Below, in pieces: positions 47,214-56,266 of a stretch of 64,000 nt of DNA (positions are counted from its first letter, which is position 1; every line of letters begins with the position of its first letter). Location of the stretch: contig NZ_QLTT01000001.1 in the NCBI RefSeq assembly GCF_003269295.1, positions 1,383,635-1,447,634 of the forward strand. Direction: 5' to 3'. Made by a program: the position numbers and the translations under genes. A model generated the notes under the pieces. It saw only the letters and a list, made by a program, of their open reading frames with translations. It was not told where the DNA came from and did not search any database. The stretch comes from Lentzea atacamensis. GTDB taxonomy: Bacteria; Actinomycetota; Actinomycetes; Mycobacteriales; Pseudonocardiaceae.

Positions 47214-48416
47214 TCAGCCGTGTGTCCCGAGCACGGCGCGCGCCGCCCGGCGGCCCGAGTACAACGCGCCCTGGATGGAACTGGTGTCGCGGTGGTCGCC
47301 GCACACGTACCGCCGCTCACCCGCGCGAACGGACTGACGCAGCCGATGCGGCGCGTCCATCGCCGGCAACGCTCGTGGAATCTCGTAGTGCCGCAACACT
47401 TCCCACCGGCTCGCGTCGGTCCCGTAGAGGCGGCTCAGGTGCGCACGCACGTCCTGCTCGCTGGCGTCACCGAGCACGGAAGCCTGCACCAGCGGCGCGT
47501 GCGGCGAGTACGGACGCGACACCTCCGACATCACCGCCGTGTTCACCACCGGGCCTCCGCCGGCGTCCACGACCAGGCAGCCGTCGCGCAGCGGTGACCG
47601 CGTCGGCCGGAAGTACCAGGTGGTCACGCCGTTCCAGCGGGGTTCCGCCAGCCCCGGCAACAACCTGGCCGCAGTGGTGCCGTCCGTCGCCACCACAACC
47701 GCGTCGGCGGCGATCCGCCCGCCGTCCTCCAGATCCACTCCGGTGTCGTGCACAGCCCGCACGGCGGTCTCCAGCTGGACCGTCCCCGCGGGCAGACGTT
47801 CCGCCATCGCCTTGGGCAGCTCGCCCATGCCGAGCGCGGGCACGGCCGCGCCACCCCGCGCGAAGCTGCGCCAGACGAGGTGGAAGAACCGCGACGAGGT
47901 CCTCAGGCGCGGCTCGAGGAACACCCCGGCGAGGAACGGCCGGAACACCGCGTCCACAGCGCTCTCCGTGACGCCGAGGCGCCGCAGCTCGTCGCGGGTG
48001 GGGCGGTCGGGTGCGGCGAGCAACGGCCGCACCGGGCCGAAGGCGTCCCGCGCCGAGAACCCGGACAGCGCGGCCAGGTCACGCGCGCTCAGGACGTGCT
48101 GGCGCAGCAGGCCGTCCCACGCGCTGGGCCCGCTGCGCGGATCGGCCAGCAGGTCGTGCCTGCCGTTGTCGTGCACGAACACGCCGGGGCGCAGGTACCG
48201 CAACGGGAACGGTTCCAGCGCCAGCCGCTCCAGTTCCGGGTAGGCGGGCAGCAGGATCTGGAAGCCGCGGTCGAACCGGACGCCGTCCACCACGTCCGTG
48301 CGCACGCGGCCACCGACCTCGTCGCCCGCCTCCAGCACGGTGACCTCGGCGCCTGCCGCCACGAGTTCGAGCGCGGCGCTCAGGCCTGCCAGACCAGCTC
48401 CTACGACGACGATCAC
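47214..48416 (-). CDS. FAD-dependent oxidoreductase of the carotenoid operon
   Basis: 400 residues from the GTG at 48416, chosen because GGAGG lies 5 nt upstream and the Rossmann motif VIVVVGAGLAGLSAALEL begins right there. It belongs to the CrtI/amine-oxidase superfamily (EAGDEVGGRVRTDVVDGVRFDRGFQILLPAYPE; C-terminal CGDHRDTSSIQGALYSGRRAA). It may desaturate or ketolate a carotenoid end, but no reaction can be assigned. It is the last gene of the crtYc-crtYd-crtT-crtU operon. Confidence 0.8.
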   Translation of the reverse strand: MIVVVGAGLAGLSAALELVAAGAEVTVLEAGDEVGGRVRTDVVDGVRFDRGFQILLPAYPELERLALEPFPLRYLRPGVFVHDNGRHDLLADPRSGPSAWDGLLRQHVLSARDLAALSGFSARDAFGPVRPLLAAPDRPTRDELRRLGVTESAVDAVFRPFLAGVFLEPRLRTSSRFFHLVWRSFARGGAAVPALGMGELPKAMAERLPAGTVQLETAVRAVHDTGVDLEDGGRIAADAVVVATDGTTAARLLPGLAEPRWNGVTTWYFRPTRSPLRDGCLVVDAGGGPVVNTAVMSEVSRPYSPHAPLVQASVLGDASEQDVRAHLSRLYGTDASRWEVLRHYEIPRALPAMDAPHRLRQSVRAGERRYVCGDHRDTSSIQGALYSGRRAARAVLGTHG

Positions 48417-48558
48417 GGCTTCCTCCAGCGACACGCCACCGCACACAACAACGGCACGCGTCCCTTGGCCCGCGCACCCACCACGATCACAACGTTCCCC
48501 AACGGCGCGCCACCGCACACAGCACCAGCACCCCGCCCCTCACGCCCACCACGATCAC
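48413..48558 (-). repeat. Tandem repeat with two overlapping mini-ORFs
   Basis: About 70-bp units (68 and 74 bp) repeat three times between the end of crtU and the FAD gene. Each contains an RVPLL-x-AVA-x-RW-like coding stretch and a TGTGATCGT junction. The crtU stop overlaps a GTG (48558-48556) that starts a 23-residue ORF (48487-48558). Its TGA overlaps the GTG of a 25-residue ORF (48413-48490), whose TGA overlaps the FAD gene start at 48416. All three joints are GTGA. This looks like duplication of the original crtU/FAD gene junction, which was itself a GTGA overlap. Confidence 0.85.
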
Positions 48559-50078
48559 AACGTCCTCCAACGCCGCGCCACCGCACGCAGCAGCGGCACC
48601 CGCCCCTGCGTAGGCACCGACCACAGATCAACCCCACCGACTCCCCAGCGGCTCAGCAGCTGGTTGGCGGCCGCGAACCCGGTGGTGGCGGCACGTTCCA
48701 TCAACGCGACCGGCAGATCGACGCGCACCAGGTCACCCGCGACCACGAGGAACTCGTCCGGCGTCCGAACACCGGGCCGATCCGCGTATCCACCCGCCGG
48801 AAACAGCGGGCAGTCCTCGCGCAGCTCGTGCCGCTCGTCGACCACACCGGCGCGCTTGGTCTCCGGAAACACCTCGGTGAGCTGCTCCCAGAGCCGCCGC
48901 CGCGCGTCCTGCTCGTCCACATCGGACGGAAGGGCGTAACCGTGCAGCTCCACCACGGATCCGCCGGTGCGTGCCGACCACGCACGCGCCTCGTGCTCGT
49001 AGTGGTCGAGCACGCTGATGTTGTCGAGCAGGTCGAAACCGCTCGTGCCGACGAATCCCGGCCGGTCCGCGTCGACCGGCCAGTCGAGCCAGTACCGCGA
49101 AACGAGGAAGCGCGGCGCGGTCCGCAACGCCGCGACCCGGTCCCGCCACGCCGTGTCGCCGAGTCCTGGTGACGCCTCGACGACACCACGCAGGCCGCGG
49201 ACGTCCGCGGCGAGCACCACGGCGTCGGCCTCGATCGCGCCGCTGCCGATCGTGACCGAGAACCGCTTCTCCTCGCCCGGCAACACCGACCTGACTTCGG
49301 CGCCGAACCGGATCGTCGCGCCCAGCGCGGCGAGATGGCGCCCCAGCGGCTCCCACAGACCGTGCGGGAACGGGTCCGCCGCCACGTCGAACAGCAGTCC
49401 CTCGCTGGAACCGAGGAAGTAGATGTGGAACATCACCGCGAGCTCGGCGGCCGACATCCGGCTGGGAGGGGCGAAGAAGCTGCGGGAGAACACCTCGAAC
49501 GCGAGCGCGTGCGCGGCGCGGGGAAACCGCAGGCTTTCCAGGTAGGTCGCGGCGTCGATGTCGTCGAGCTCCTCGTACACCCGCGGCACCGACACGTCCA
49601 GCAGCGACAGCGCGGCGCGGGCGTCGACGTCCGGCAGGTCGCGCCAGCGGAACGTGGGGCTGCGGCGCAGGAACGCCAGCGCGTTGCGGGGCACGGCGGT
49701 CGGCAGCCCGGCGAACGAGTCGCGGTGGCCGGAGGCGTGCCACAGCGGGTAGTCCGGCAGGCCGGTCAGCGCGCGGCCGGACGGGTCCGCCCGGCGCAGC
49801 AAGGCCCGCAGGTTGTAGTACTGCCGGAAGAACGCGTGGAAGCCGCGCGTCATGGTGACTTCACTGCCGTCCGCGAGCCGGGTGCTCCAGCCGCCGGCAC
49901 GTCCGCCGAGGTAGTTCTCGCGTTCGCAGAGCACGACGCGTGCCCCGCGTTCCGCGAGCGGTGTCGCCGCGGCGAGACCGGCGATCCCGCCGCCCACCAC
50001 GACCACGACGGGAGCGTCACCGGAGAACTGCGCTCGGCCGGCGGGCGCGGGAACGCGCACCGCCCTGGGATCTCTCAC
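48555..50078 (-). CDS. crtU: Isorenieratene synthase (beta-carotene desaturase/methyltransferase)
   Basis: 507 residues from the GTG at 50078, which overlaps the crtT stop (GTGA). Rossmann VVVVGGGIAGLAAATPLAERGARVV, then the CrtU-specific region GRAGGWSTRLADGSEVTMTRGFHAFFRQYYNL. It aromatises and methyl-shifts the beta-rings of beta-carotene to give isorenieratene. All neighbouring genes agree with this pathway. Confidence 0.9.
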   Translation of the reverse strand: MRDPRAVRVPAPAGRAQFSGDAPVVVVVGGGIAGLAAATPLAERGARVVLCERENYLGGRAGGWSTRLADGSEVTMTRGFHAFFRQYYNLRALLRRADPSGRALTGLPDYPLWHASGHRDSFAGLPTAVPRNALAFLRRSPTFRWRDLPDVDARAALSLLDVSVPRVYEELDDIDAATYLESLRFPRAAHALAFEVFSRSFFAPPSRMSAAELAVMFHIYFLGSSEGLLFDVAADPFPHGLWEPLGRHLAALGATIRFGAEVRSVLPGEEKRFSVTIGSGAIEADAVVLAADVRGLRGVVEASPGLGDTAWRDRVAALRTAPRFLVSRYWLDWPVDADRPGFVGTSGFDLLDNISVLDHYEHEARAWSARTGGSVVELHGYALPSDVDEQDARRRLWEQLTEVFPETKRAGVVDERHELREDCPLFPAGGYADRPGVRTPDEFLVVAGDLVRVDLPVALMERAATTGFAAANQLLSRWGVGGVDLWSVPTQGRVPLLRAVARRWRTL

Positions 50079-50770
50079 CGCGGCTGCTCCTGTTCTGGTG
50101 CGTGACCGGCGAAGGTGTGCACGACGCCGAGCTGCAGGCCCGGCACCGGTGCACTGCGCACGCCGACGAAACCGTTGCGCCGCAGACGATCTCGCAATGC
50201 ACCTGCGCCGTCGAAGTCGAGCACGCTGCGCCAGAGGTAGGTGTAGAGCGACCGGTCGCCGGTCACGAGCCAGCCGACCGGCACGATCACCCCGCACAGC
50301 AGCGTCCACAACGCCGTGCTGAGCCACGAGTCCCGCACCGAATACTCGTGCAACACCAGTGGTGCACCGGGTTTCAGCAGCTCGCGCACGTGCCGCAGGG
50401 TGGCGTCCGGGTCCGGCAGGTTCCGCACCAGGTAGGCCGCGAACACCGCGTCGAACCGGCCTTCGTCCACGTCCTCCGCCCGGCTGTGCACGAACCGCAC
50501 GTTCGGCGGCCAGCGTTTCAGCCGCGCCCGCGCGAGCATTCCCTCCGACGCGTCCACCGCGACGATCTCCAGGCCGCGCACGGCCGCCACCAGCGCCGCG
50601 GTCGAGGCACCTGTGCCGCAGCCTAGGTCGAGCACCCTCATGCCCGGCAGCAGCCCCAGCTCCCGTGCCGACCGGCGCAACGCCTGGTGGTAGCCGGGGT
50701 TGAGCCCGACGAGAAGATCGTAGCCGCGTGCGGCCCGGTCGAACTTCCCCGGCACCTCAAGCTTGTTCAC
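50075..50770 (-). CDS. crtT: Carotenoid-cluster methyltransferase
   Basis: 231 residues, class I SAM methyltransferase (VLDLGCGTGASTAAL, VDASEGMLARAR, HVRELLKPGAPLVLHEYS). Matches the CrtT position in Streptomyces isorenieratene clusters; its reaction there is not settled. It overlaps crtYd by 14 nt and crtU by 4 nt. Confidence 0.85.
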   Translation of the reverse strand: MNKLEVPGKFDRAARGYDLLVGLNPGYHQALRRSARELGLLPGMRVLDLGCGTGASTAALVAAVRGLEIVAVDASEGMLARARLKRWPPNVRFVHSRAEDVDEGRFDAVFAAYLVRNLPDPDATLRHVRELLKPGAPLVLHEYSVRDSWLSTALWTLLCGVIVPVGWLVTGDRSLYTYLWRSVLDFDGAGALRDRLRRNGFVGVRSAPVPGLQLGVVHTFAGHAPEQEQPR

Positions 50771-51074
50771 GTGCCGCCCTTCTCCGTTCCCACAGGAGCA
50801 ACACCGCGGTGATCATGGCGAAGCCGTAGAGGAAGTCCTCGACGGGAATGTCCCAGGGCGCGCGCACTCCGCTGATGGCCCAGTCGGCGTACAGCACGAC
50901 CGGCGCGTCGAGCTTCGTCAGCCACCCGTCCACGGGCACCTGGAACCCGAGCACGATCACCATCGTGATCCAGTAGGCGGGCCTGCGGAACAGCCCTGTG
51001 CGCAGCACGCACAGCTCCAGCAGGACGACGGCGACGGCCGCAGCCGAGGCGGCGAACAGGTACTCCTCAACCAT
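50757..51074 (-). CDS. crtYd: Lycopene cyclase subunit
   Basis: 105 residues, three TM, the second half of the heterodimeric lycopene beta-cyclase: PAYWITMVIVLGFQVPVDGWL and IPVEDFLYGFAMITAVLLLWE (the PxExxLYG motif). It pairs with CrtYc to make beta-carotene from lycopene. Confidence 0.9.
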   Translation of the reverse strand: MVEEYLFAASAAAVAVVLLELCVLRTGLFRRPAYWITMVIVLGFQVPVDGWLTKLDAPVVLYADWAISGVRAPWDIPVEDFLYGFAMITAVLLLWERRRAAREQA

Positions 51075-51396
51075 TCGGCAGCCAACGTTCCGAAGGCCCC
51101 CGCACCGCCTCGTACGTCAGCAGCGCGCAGAGCGGGATGGCCACGAAGAAGAGGACCTCCTCGATCGGCAGCACGCCGCCGATCGCCACGCCCGTGGTGG
51201 CCTCGGGGTGGAAACTCCAGTGCCCGCGCAGGATCGCGACGACGTCCCACACGACGAGCACGACCAGCACCGGCGCGACCGCCCGCACCACGTCCGGCGC
51301 CCGCCGGTAGACACCGCGGCCCATCCACTCCAGCGGCATCGTGATGAGCAGGCACACGCCCAGCACCGCCAGGTACTCGTACTGGCTCCGCATCAC
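51067..51396 (-). CDS. crtYc: Lycopene cyclase subunit
   Basis: 109 residues, three TM, the first half of the heterodimeric cyclase (YEYLAVLGVCLLITMPLEW, VLPIEEVLFFVAIPLCALLTYEAVR with PIEExLFF). GGAGG precedes the ATG. It is the first gene of the five-gene crt operon and overlaps crtYd by 8 nt. Confidence 0.9.
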   Translation of the reverse strand: MMRSQYEYLAVLGVCLLITMPLEWMGRGVYRRAPDVVRAVAPVLVVLVVWDVVAILRGHWSFHPEATTGVAIGGVLPIEEVLFFVAIPLCALLTYEAVRGPSERWLPNG

Positions 51397-51586
51397 TCAC
51401 CTCCTGCAACGACCGTATGGGCGCGGCGGCGGGTCTGCACAACAGCGCGATTCCCGGCCACCCGGACCACAGAGGACTGGGCCGTACGCCTCGCGGACCA
51501 ATTAGGCGCGAAACTTCTTGCATCGCTTCCCGGTAGGGCCCCGGACTGGTACGACCGGGTGAACAACCCTGCAGCAAGGAGACAAC

Positions 51587-52951
51587 GTGGTTTCCTCGGC
51601 TCTTCGCGTCCTGCTCATCTCCGTGCTGGTCGCCGCCGTGTGCACACCCGTGCAAGGATTTGCGGCCCCACCGGGCAACAAGGACGTCACCGTCACCCTG
51701 TTCCAATGGCCGTTCGCCCGCGTGGCGTCGGAGTGCACCGGCGTACTGGGCCCCAAGGGCTACGGCTACGTGGAGGTGTCCCCTGCCACCGAACACGTGC
51801 AGGGCCCGCAGTGGTGGACCTCGTACCAGCCCGTCAGCTACCGGCTCGCGGGCCGCCTCGGCGACGAGACCGCCTTCCGGAACATGATCACGACCTGTCA
51901 CGGCGCGGGCGTCAAGGTGATCGCCGACGCCGTGATCAACCACATGAGCGCCGGATCCGGCGCGGGCACCGGTGGGTCGAGCTACTCCAAGTACAACTAT
52001 CCGGGCGTGTACAGCGACTGGGACTTCCACTCGTGCCGCTCGCACATCAACAACTACCAGGACCGCTACAACGTCCAGAACTGCGAGCTCGTCGGGCTGT
52101 CCGACCTGGACACCGGCAGCGAGTACGTGCGGGGTGCGATCGCCGGGTACCTCAACCGGCTCATCGCCATGGGCGTGGACGGCTTCCGGATCGACGCGGC
52201 CAAGCACATCCCCGCCGCCGACATGAGCGCCATCAAGGCCAAGCTGACCAACCCGAACATCTTCTGGGTGCACGAGGTCATCTACGGCGCCGGCGAAGCG
52301 GTTCAGCCCGGTGAGTACACCGGCTCCGGTGACGTGGACGAGTTCCGCTACGCCTACGACCTCAAGCGGATCTTCCAGTACGAGAACCTGGCCTACCTGC
52401 GCACGTTCGGCCAGTCGTGGGGCTTCCTGCCCAGCGGCCAGGCTCGGCCGTTCGTCGACAACTGGGACACCGAACGCAACGGTTCCACGCTGTCCTACAA
52501 GGACAACTCCACCTACACACTGGCGAACGTGTTCATGCTCGCATGGAACTACGGTGCGCCCCAGGTGTATTCGGGCTACGAGTTCAGCGACAAGGACGCG
52601 GGCCCGCCCGGCAGCTCCGTCTGCTTCAGCGGCTGGAAGTGCCAGCACCTGTGGACCCAGATCGCGAACATGGTCGCCTTCCGCAACACCGTCGCCGGCA
52701 CCGGCGTGAACAACTGGTGGGACAACGGCTACGACGCCATCGCGTTCGGCCGCGGTGACAAGGGGTTCGTCGCGATCAACCGCGAGACCTTCCCGGTGAC
52801 GCACACGTTCCAGACCTCGCTGCCCGCCGGTACGTACTGCAACGTCCAGGAGAACGGCTGCGTGCGCGTCACCGTCGACTCGGCGGGCGGGTTCACCGCC
52901 ACGCTGGGTGCGGGCACCGCGCTCGCGCTGCACGTCAACGCGAGGGGGTGA
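51587..52951 (+). CDS. Secreted alpha-amylase (GH13)
   Basis: 454 residues from the GTG at 51587, AAGGAGA upstream, signal peptide to about residue 27. GH13 conserved regions: [19 protein letters not shown] (nucleophile Asp), III HEVIYG (acid/base Glu), [11 protein letters not shown]. Region IV has Trp where most amylases have His (FVDNHD). The fold follows Streptomyces-type amylases, with a C-terminal all-beta domain C and no starch-binding module. It endo-hydrolyses starch. Confidence 0.9.
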   Translation: MVSSALRVLLISVLVAAVCTPVQGFAAPPGNKDVTVTLFQWPFARVASECTGVLGPKGYGYVEVSPATEHVQGPQWWTSYQPVSYRLAGRLGDETAFRNMITTCHGAGVKVIADAVINHMSAGSGAGTGGSSYSKYNYPGVYSDWDFHSCRSHINNYQDRYNVQNCELVGLSDLDTGSEYVRGAIAGYLNRLIAMGVDGFRIDAAKHIPAADMSAIKAKLTNPNIFWVHEVIYGAGEAVQPGEYTGSGDVDEFRYAYDLKRIFQYENLAYLRTFGQSWGFLPSGQARPFVDNWDTERNGSTLSYKDNSTYTLANVFMLAWNYGAPQVYSGYEFSDKDAGPPGSSVCFSGWKCQHLWTQIANMVAFRNTVAGTGVNNWWDNGYDAIAFGRGDKGFVAINRETFPVTHTFQTSLPAGTYCNVQENGCVRVTVDSAGGFTATLGAGTALALHVNARG

Positions 52952-52957
52952 CCGGGT

Positions 52958-52971
52958 CTCAGCGCGCTGAG
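52958..52971. repeat. Perfect 14-bp palindrome between convergent genes
   Basis: CTCAGCGCGCTGAG overlaps the stop of the MarR gene, 7 bp after the amylase stop. It has no loop, so it is a weak terminator candidate; a protein site is also possible. Confidence 0.4.
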
Positions 52972-53390
52972 CGGCCGCCGGCGAGTGTGGCGAGCGAACG
53001 CAGGAACGGATCGCGGTCGGCTTCCGGCAGCCGGGCCAGCACCTCGTCGTAGAGGACGGCCAGCGCGTGCTCGGTGGACGCGACGAGCTCGCGTCCCTCG
53101 TCGGTCACCTCGACGACGCGGGCACGACGGTCCTTTTGCGACGGTTTGCGTGTGGCGAGACCGTCCTTCTCCAGCGCGTCGACGGTGTGCACCATCGTGG
53201 ACTTGTCGAGGCAGGCGAGGTCGGCGATCTCGCCCTGCGTCTTCTCGCCCTCGTCCGCGCACATCAGCACGCTGACCGCCCGCAACGACGTGCCCGTCCC
53301 CTCCAGCCGCTGAGCCGCCATCAGGTCGATGTCGCGGCTCAGCAGCTGGAGCTGGACGATCAGCTCGCTCGTGGTTCGGGCGGGGTCCAT
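52959..53390 (-). CDS. MarR-family transcriptional regulator
   Basis: 143 residues with a winged helix (TQGEIADLACLDKSTMVHTVDALEKDGLATRKPSQKDRRARVVEVTDEGREL). No obvious target beyond itself; it is convergent with the amylase gene. Confidence 0.87.
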   Translation of the reverse strand: MDPARTTSELIVQLQLLSRDIDLMAAQRLEGTGTSLRAVSVLMCADEGEKTQGEIADLACLDKSTMVHTVDALEKDGLATRKPSQKDRRARVVEVTDEGRELVASTEHALAVLYDEVLARLPEADRDPFLRSLATLAGGRSAR

Positions 53391-53458
53391 ACCCCGAGCC
53401 TACTGGCCGGTTCGGTAGTCCAGGTCGGTGTCGCTGCCGGGCCGGAACGCCCGCACCG

Positions 53459-54007
53459 TCAGCTCATACCCATGTGCACGGACACCGCGTAGTTCCCGTC
53501 CCGGAACTCTTCCCGGTCCCACGTGGCGAACCGCTCGACGAGCCTCAGCCCGGCCAGCGCGCAGTGCTCGTCGTACTCCTCGGCCGTGTAGCCGCGATCG
53601 AGGCTGAACCCGGCGACCAGCACGCCGCCCACGTGCCGCGCCACGCCCGCGACCAGCTTGTCCTGCGTACCGGGCGCGGTGAACAGCGGCACGTTGCCCG
53701 CCATGATCACGACGTCGAACGTGCGCCCCAGGTCGAGTTCGGCCAGGTCGGACCGCACCCACGTGATGCCGGGCGCCGTCTGCCGCGCATGGGCGAGCAT
53801 CGACTCGTCCAGGTCCGCGCCGACGACCTCGATGCCGTGCCTGGCCAGTTCGATCGCGACCCGCCCGGTGCCGCATCCCGCGTCCAGCACGGTCTTCGGC
53901 TCGTAGGCGCGCACGAACTTCGCCTCGCCGTGCACGTCCATCCCCGACTCGGCGAGCGAGTCGAACCTGCGCTGGTACTCAGCCCCGTTCCACACGCGTC
54001 CCAGCAT
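53459..54007 (-). CDS. Class I SAM-dependent methyltransferase
   Basis: 182 residues from the ATG at 54007 (MLGRVWNGAEYQRRFDSLAESG), the usual family start. SAM motif VLDAGCGTGRVAIELA, then DLDESMLAHAR. A longer start at 54064 would make its start codon interlock with the ATG of the divergent SGNH gene at 54063 (CATG). Substrate unknown. Confidence 0.82.
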   Translation of the reverse strand: MLGRVWNGAEYQRRFDSLAESGMDVHGEAKFVRAYEPKTVLDAGCGTGRVAIELARHGIEVVGADLDESMLAHARQTAPGITWVRSDLAELDLGRTFDVVIMAGNVPLFTAPGTQDKLVAGVARHVGGVLVAGFSLDRGYTAEEYDEHCALAGLRLVERFATWDREEFRDGNYAVSVHMGMS

Positions 54008-54062
54008 AGATCCGAAGATCGGCGGATACCGCACCTGCGAGAGCGCTGCCAAGGTCGAGTGC

Positions 54063-55238
54063 ATGACGCGCTTTCTGCTGGCAGTGGCGTTGTTGGTGGC
54101 GGCGGCCTCACCTGCCCAGGCCGCACCGGCCCGATGGGTCGGCACCTGGGCCACCGCACCGTCTTCCGCCGTCCCCGGAACCGAGAACGGCTACCCGAAC
54201 CACACCATGCGCAACATCGTGCACGTCAGCGCGGGCGGCAAGGAGATCCGCGTCCGCCTCTCCAACGCCTACGGCCGCACGCCGATCCTGTTCGGCCAGG
54301 TGACCGTGGCCCGCGCGGCCGGCCCGGACACACCGCTCGCGTTGCCCGGCACCATGCGCACCCTGACGTTCGGCGGCTCCCAGTCGATCACCGCCCCGGC
54401 CGGCGCCGACGTGATCAGCGACGGCGTGGCCCTGAACGTCCCGGCCGACTCCGACCTCCTGGTCAGCGTCTTCACCCCGTCGCCAGGCGGCCCGGTGACC
54501 CACCACCAGCTCACGATGCAGAACTCCTACTTCACCCGCGACGGCAACCACGCGGCCGACGAGTCCGCCGCGGCCTTCCGCGAACGCACCACCAACTGGC
54601 ACTACGTCTCGGGCGTGGACGTCCGCTCGTCCACCCTGCGCGGCAGCGTCGTGGCGCTCGGCGACTCGATCACCGACGGCGCCAACTCGACCTGGGGCGC
54701 CAACCTCCGCTGGCCCGACCAGCTCGCCGACCGCGTCAACACCCGCCTGGGCGTGCTCAACGCGGGCATCAGCGGCAACCGCCTCCTGCGCGACGGCGAC
54801 TGGGCCGGCCCCAACGCCCTGGCGCGTCTCAACCGCGACGTGCTGACCCAGTCCGGCGTCCGCACGGTCATCGTCCTCGAGGGCATCAACGACATCCAGC
54901 AGACCCCGCACGAGACCGACCCCGCCAAGATCATCGCCGCGCTGAAGCAGATCGCGTCCCGTTCCCACGACCGCGGCCTGCGCGTCATCGGCGCCACCAT
55001 CACGCCGTTCAAGGGCTGGCGCAGCTACACCGAGGAGCTCGAGTCGGTGCGGCAGGCCGTGAACGCGTTCATCCGCACCAGCCCCGACTTCGACGCCGTC
55101 GTGGACTTCGACCAGGTCATCCGGGATCCGGCGGACCCGCAGCGGATCCGGCCCGACTACGACCAGGGAGATCACCTGCACCCCGGTGACAAGGGGTTCG
55201 AGGCGATGGCGAAGGCGGTCCGGATCGCCACGTTGTGA
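54063..55238 (+). CDS. Secreted SGNH/GDSL hydrolase
   Basis: 391 residues, signal peptide MTRFLLAVALLVAAASPAQA. N-terminal beta domain, then SGNH blocks: VALGDSITDG (Ser), AGISGNRL (Gly/Asn) and GDHLHPGDKG (Asp-x-x-His). Related actinomycete enzymes are esterases or lipases on lipids or acetylated glycans. No Shine-Dalgarno is visible, so the transcript may be leaderless. Confidence 0.87.
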   Translation: MTRFLLAVALLVAAASPAQAAPARWVGTWATAPSSAVPGTENGYPNHTMRNIVHVSAGGKEIRVRLSNAYGRTPILFGQVTVARAAGPDTPLALPGTMRTLTFGGSQSITAPAGADVISDGVALNVPADSDLLVSVFTPSPGGPVTHHQLTMQNSYFTRDGNHAADESAAAFRERTTNWHYVSGVDVRSSTLRGSVVALGDSITDGANSTWGANLRWPDQLADRVNTRLGVLNAGISGNRLLRDGDWAGPNALARLNRDVLTQSGVRTVIVLEGINDIQQTPHETDPAKIIAALKQIASRSHDRGLRVIGATITPFKGWRSYTEELESVRQAVNAFIRTSPDFDAVVDFDQVIRDPADPQRIRPDYDQGDHLHPGDKGFEAMAKAVRIATL

Positions 55239-55269
55239 GCTGGTCGAGTGCGCCCGGCCGATGATCTTC

Positions 55270-55301
55270 GTGGCCCTCGTCCGCTGACGGGCGAGGGCCA
55301 C
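55270..55301. terminator. Bidirectional terminator hairpin
   Basis: GTGGCCCTCG (55270-55279) and CGAGGGCCAC (55292-55301), perfect 10-bp stem, between the SGNH hydrolase (+) and the LamG gene (-). Confidence 0.75.
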
Positions 55302-55337
55302 GGCGCCGTGATTCCACGCGGGACAGAATGTGAGTGA

Positions 55338-56266
55338 TCAGCCCTTCATCCAGCGGTACTGCAGGTGCACCTCCCACGGCTTCACGACGCGATCGAGGAA
55401 CATCAGGCTGTCCATCCGGCAGTTGCAGGCGTTGCCCTCACGAGTGTTCTGCGGGTAGCTGCCCCCGATCTTGATCCCACGCGGATCCGTGGCGACGCCA
55501 GATCCGGCTCCGGCTCACCTGCCAGCTTCCACGGGTCACCCGCCACGACGTACTTGCCCGTCAGCGGCTTTCCGTTGCGGTACAACGCCATCGCGCCCGT
55601 GTCGAAGTCGAACGTCGCCGCGAGGAACACCCACTCGTTCTGAGGCAGCAGCTTCTTCCAGTCTTCCGTCGCCGCGAACGTTTGCGACTCACCGCCGTCG
55701 ATCCGCCGCGCCAGTGCGACGAGCTTCAGTTCGCCGTCGACCCCGATCAGCTCCAGCAGCGCGCGCACCGCGTGGCCGTTGGAGTCGCCGGAGAGCACAC
55801 CCGCGAGGCCGACAGCGCCGTAGAAGTCGTCCGGGTTGGCCGAGTTGGAGTTCGGGGCCGGGTTCTGGCCCGTCATCTTCACCCAGCCCATGATCGACGC
55901 CTGGCGCGTGCCGTTGAACGCCCGCAGGCTCGGCACGCCGGTTTCGTTGTAAAGGCCGGCCTTCCAGTCGTCGTTGCCGGCGGCAGCGGGGTTGATCTGC
56001 TTGAGCTGCATCGACGTGCGGCTGTGCCGGAACGCTCCGTCTCGTACGCGCATGCCGGCGCCACCGTTGATCAACGACAGCTGTGTGCCCGAGCGGCCTC
56101 TGTCCTGTTCCAGGGCCTTGTCGCCACGCACCGGGTGTTCGAAGTCGTAGTACGACACCAGGTTGCGCGACAGCGTGGGCAGGACGGTGCCGAACGTGGC
56201 CTGTGCCGGGGTGGCCAGGCTGACGCAGAACGCGGTGACCAGCCCGGTCACGAACAGTCGCCTCAT
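55338..56266 (-). CDS. Secreted LamG-like lectin, cassette 1 (one-base frameshift)
   Basis: About 309 residues once one base is restored. Signal peptide (MRRLFVTGLVTAFCVSLATPAQA), then a concanavalin-A/LamG-like beta-sandwich. The frame is good to about 55495 (EPEPDLAS); the -1 frame then gives DPRGIKIGGSYPQNTREGNACNC to the TCA at 55338. The paralog at 58431 has PDTTSAANPRGIKIGGSHPQNNREVNACNC at the same point, fixing the missing base at 55491-55494. Its start overlaps the upstream dehydrogenase stop (ATGA). Probably binds glycan next to its partner enzyme. Confidence 0.8.

Noticed and set aside
48417-48518. N-terminal extension of the carotenoid FAD oxidoreductase
   Set aside because: The extra residues come from the tandem repeat; the Rossmann strand begins at the GTG at 48416 behind GGAGG.
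52958-52971. CTCAGCGCGCTGAG as a strong terminator
   Set aside because: It lacks a loop and T-run; kept only as a palindrome of uncertain role.
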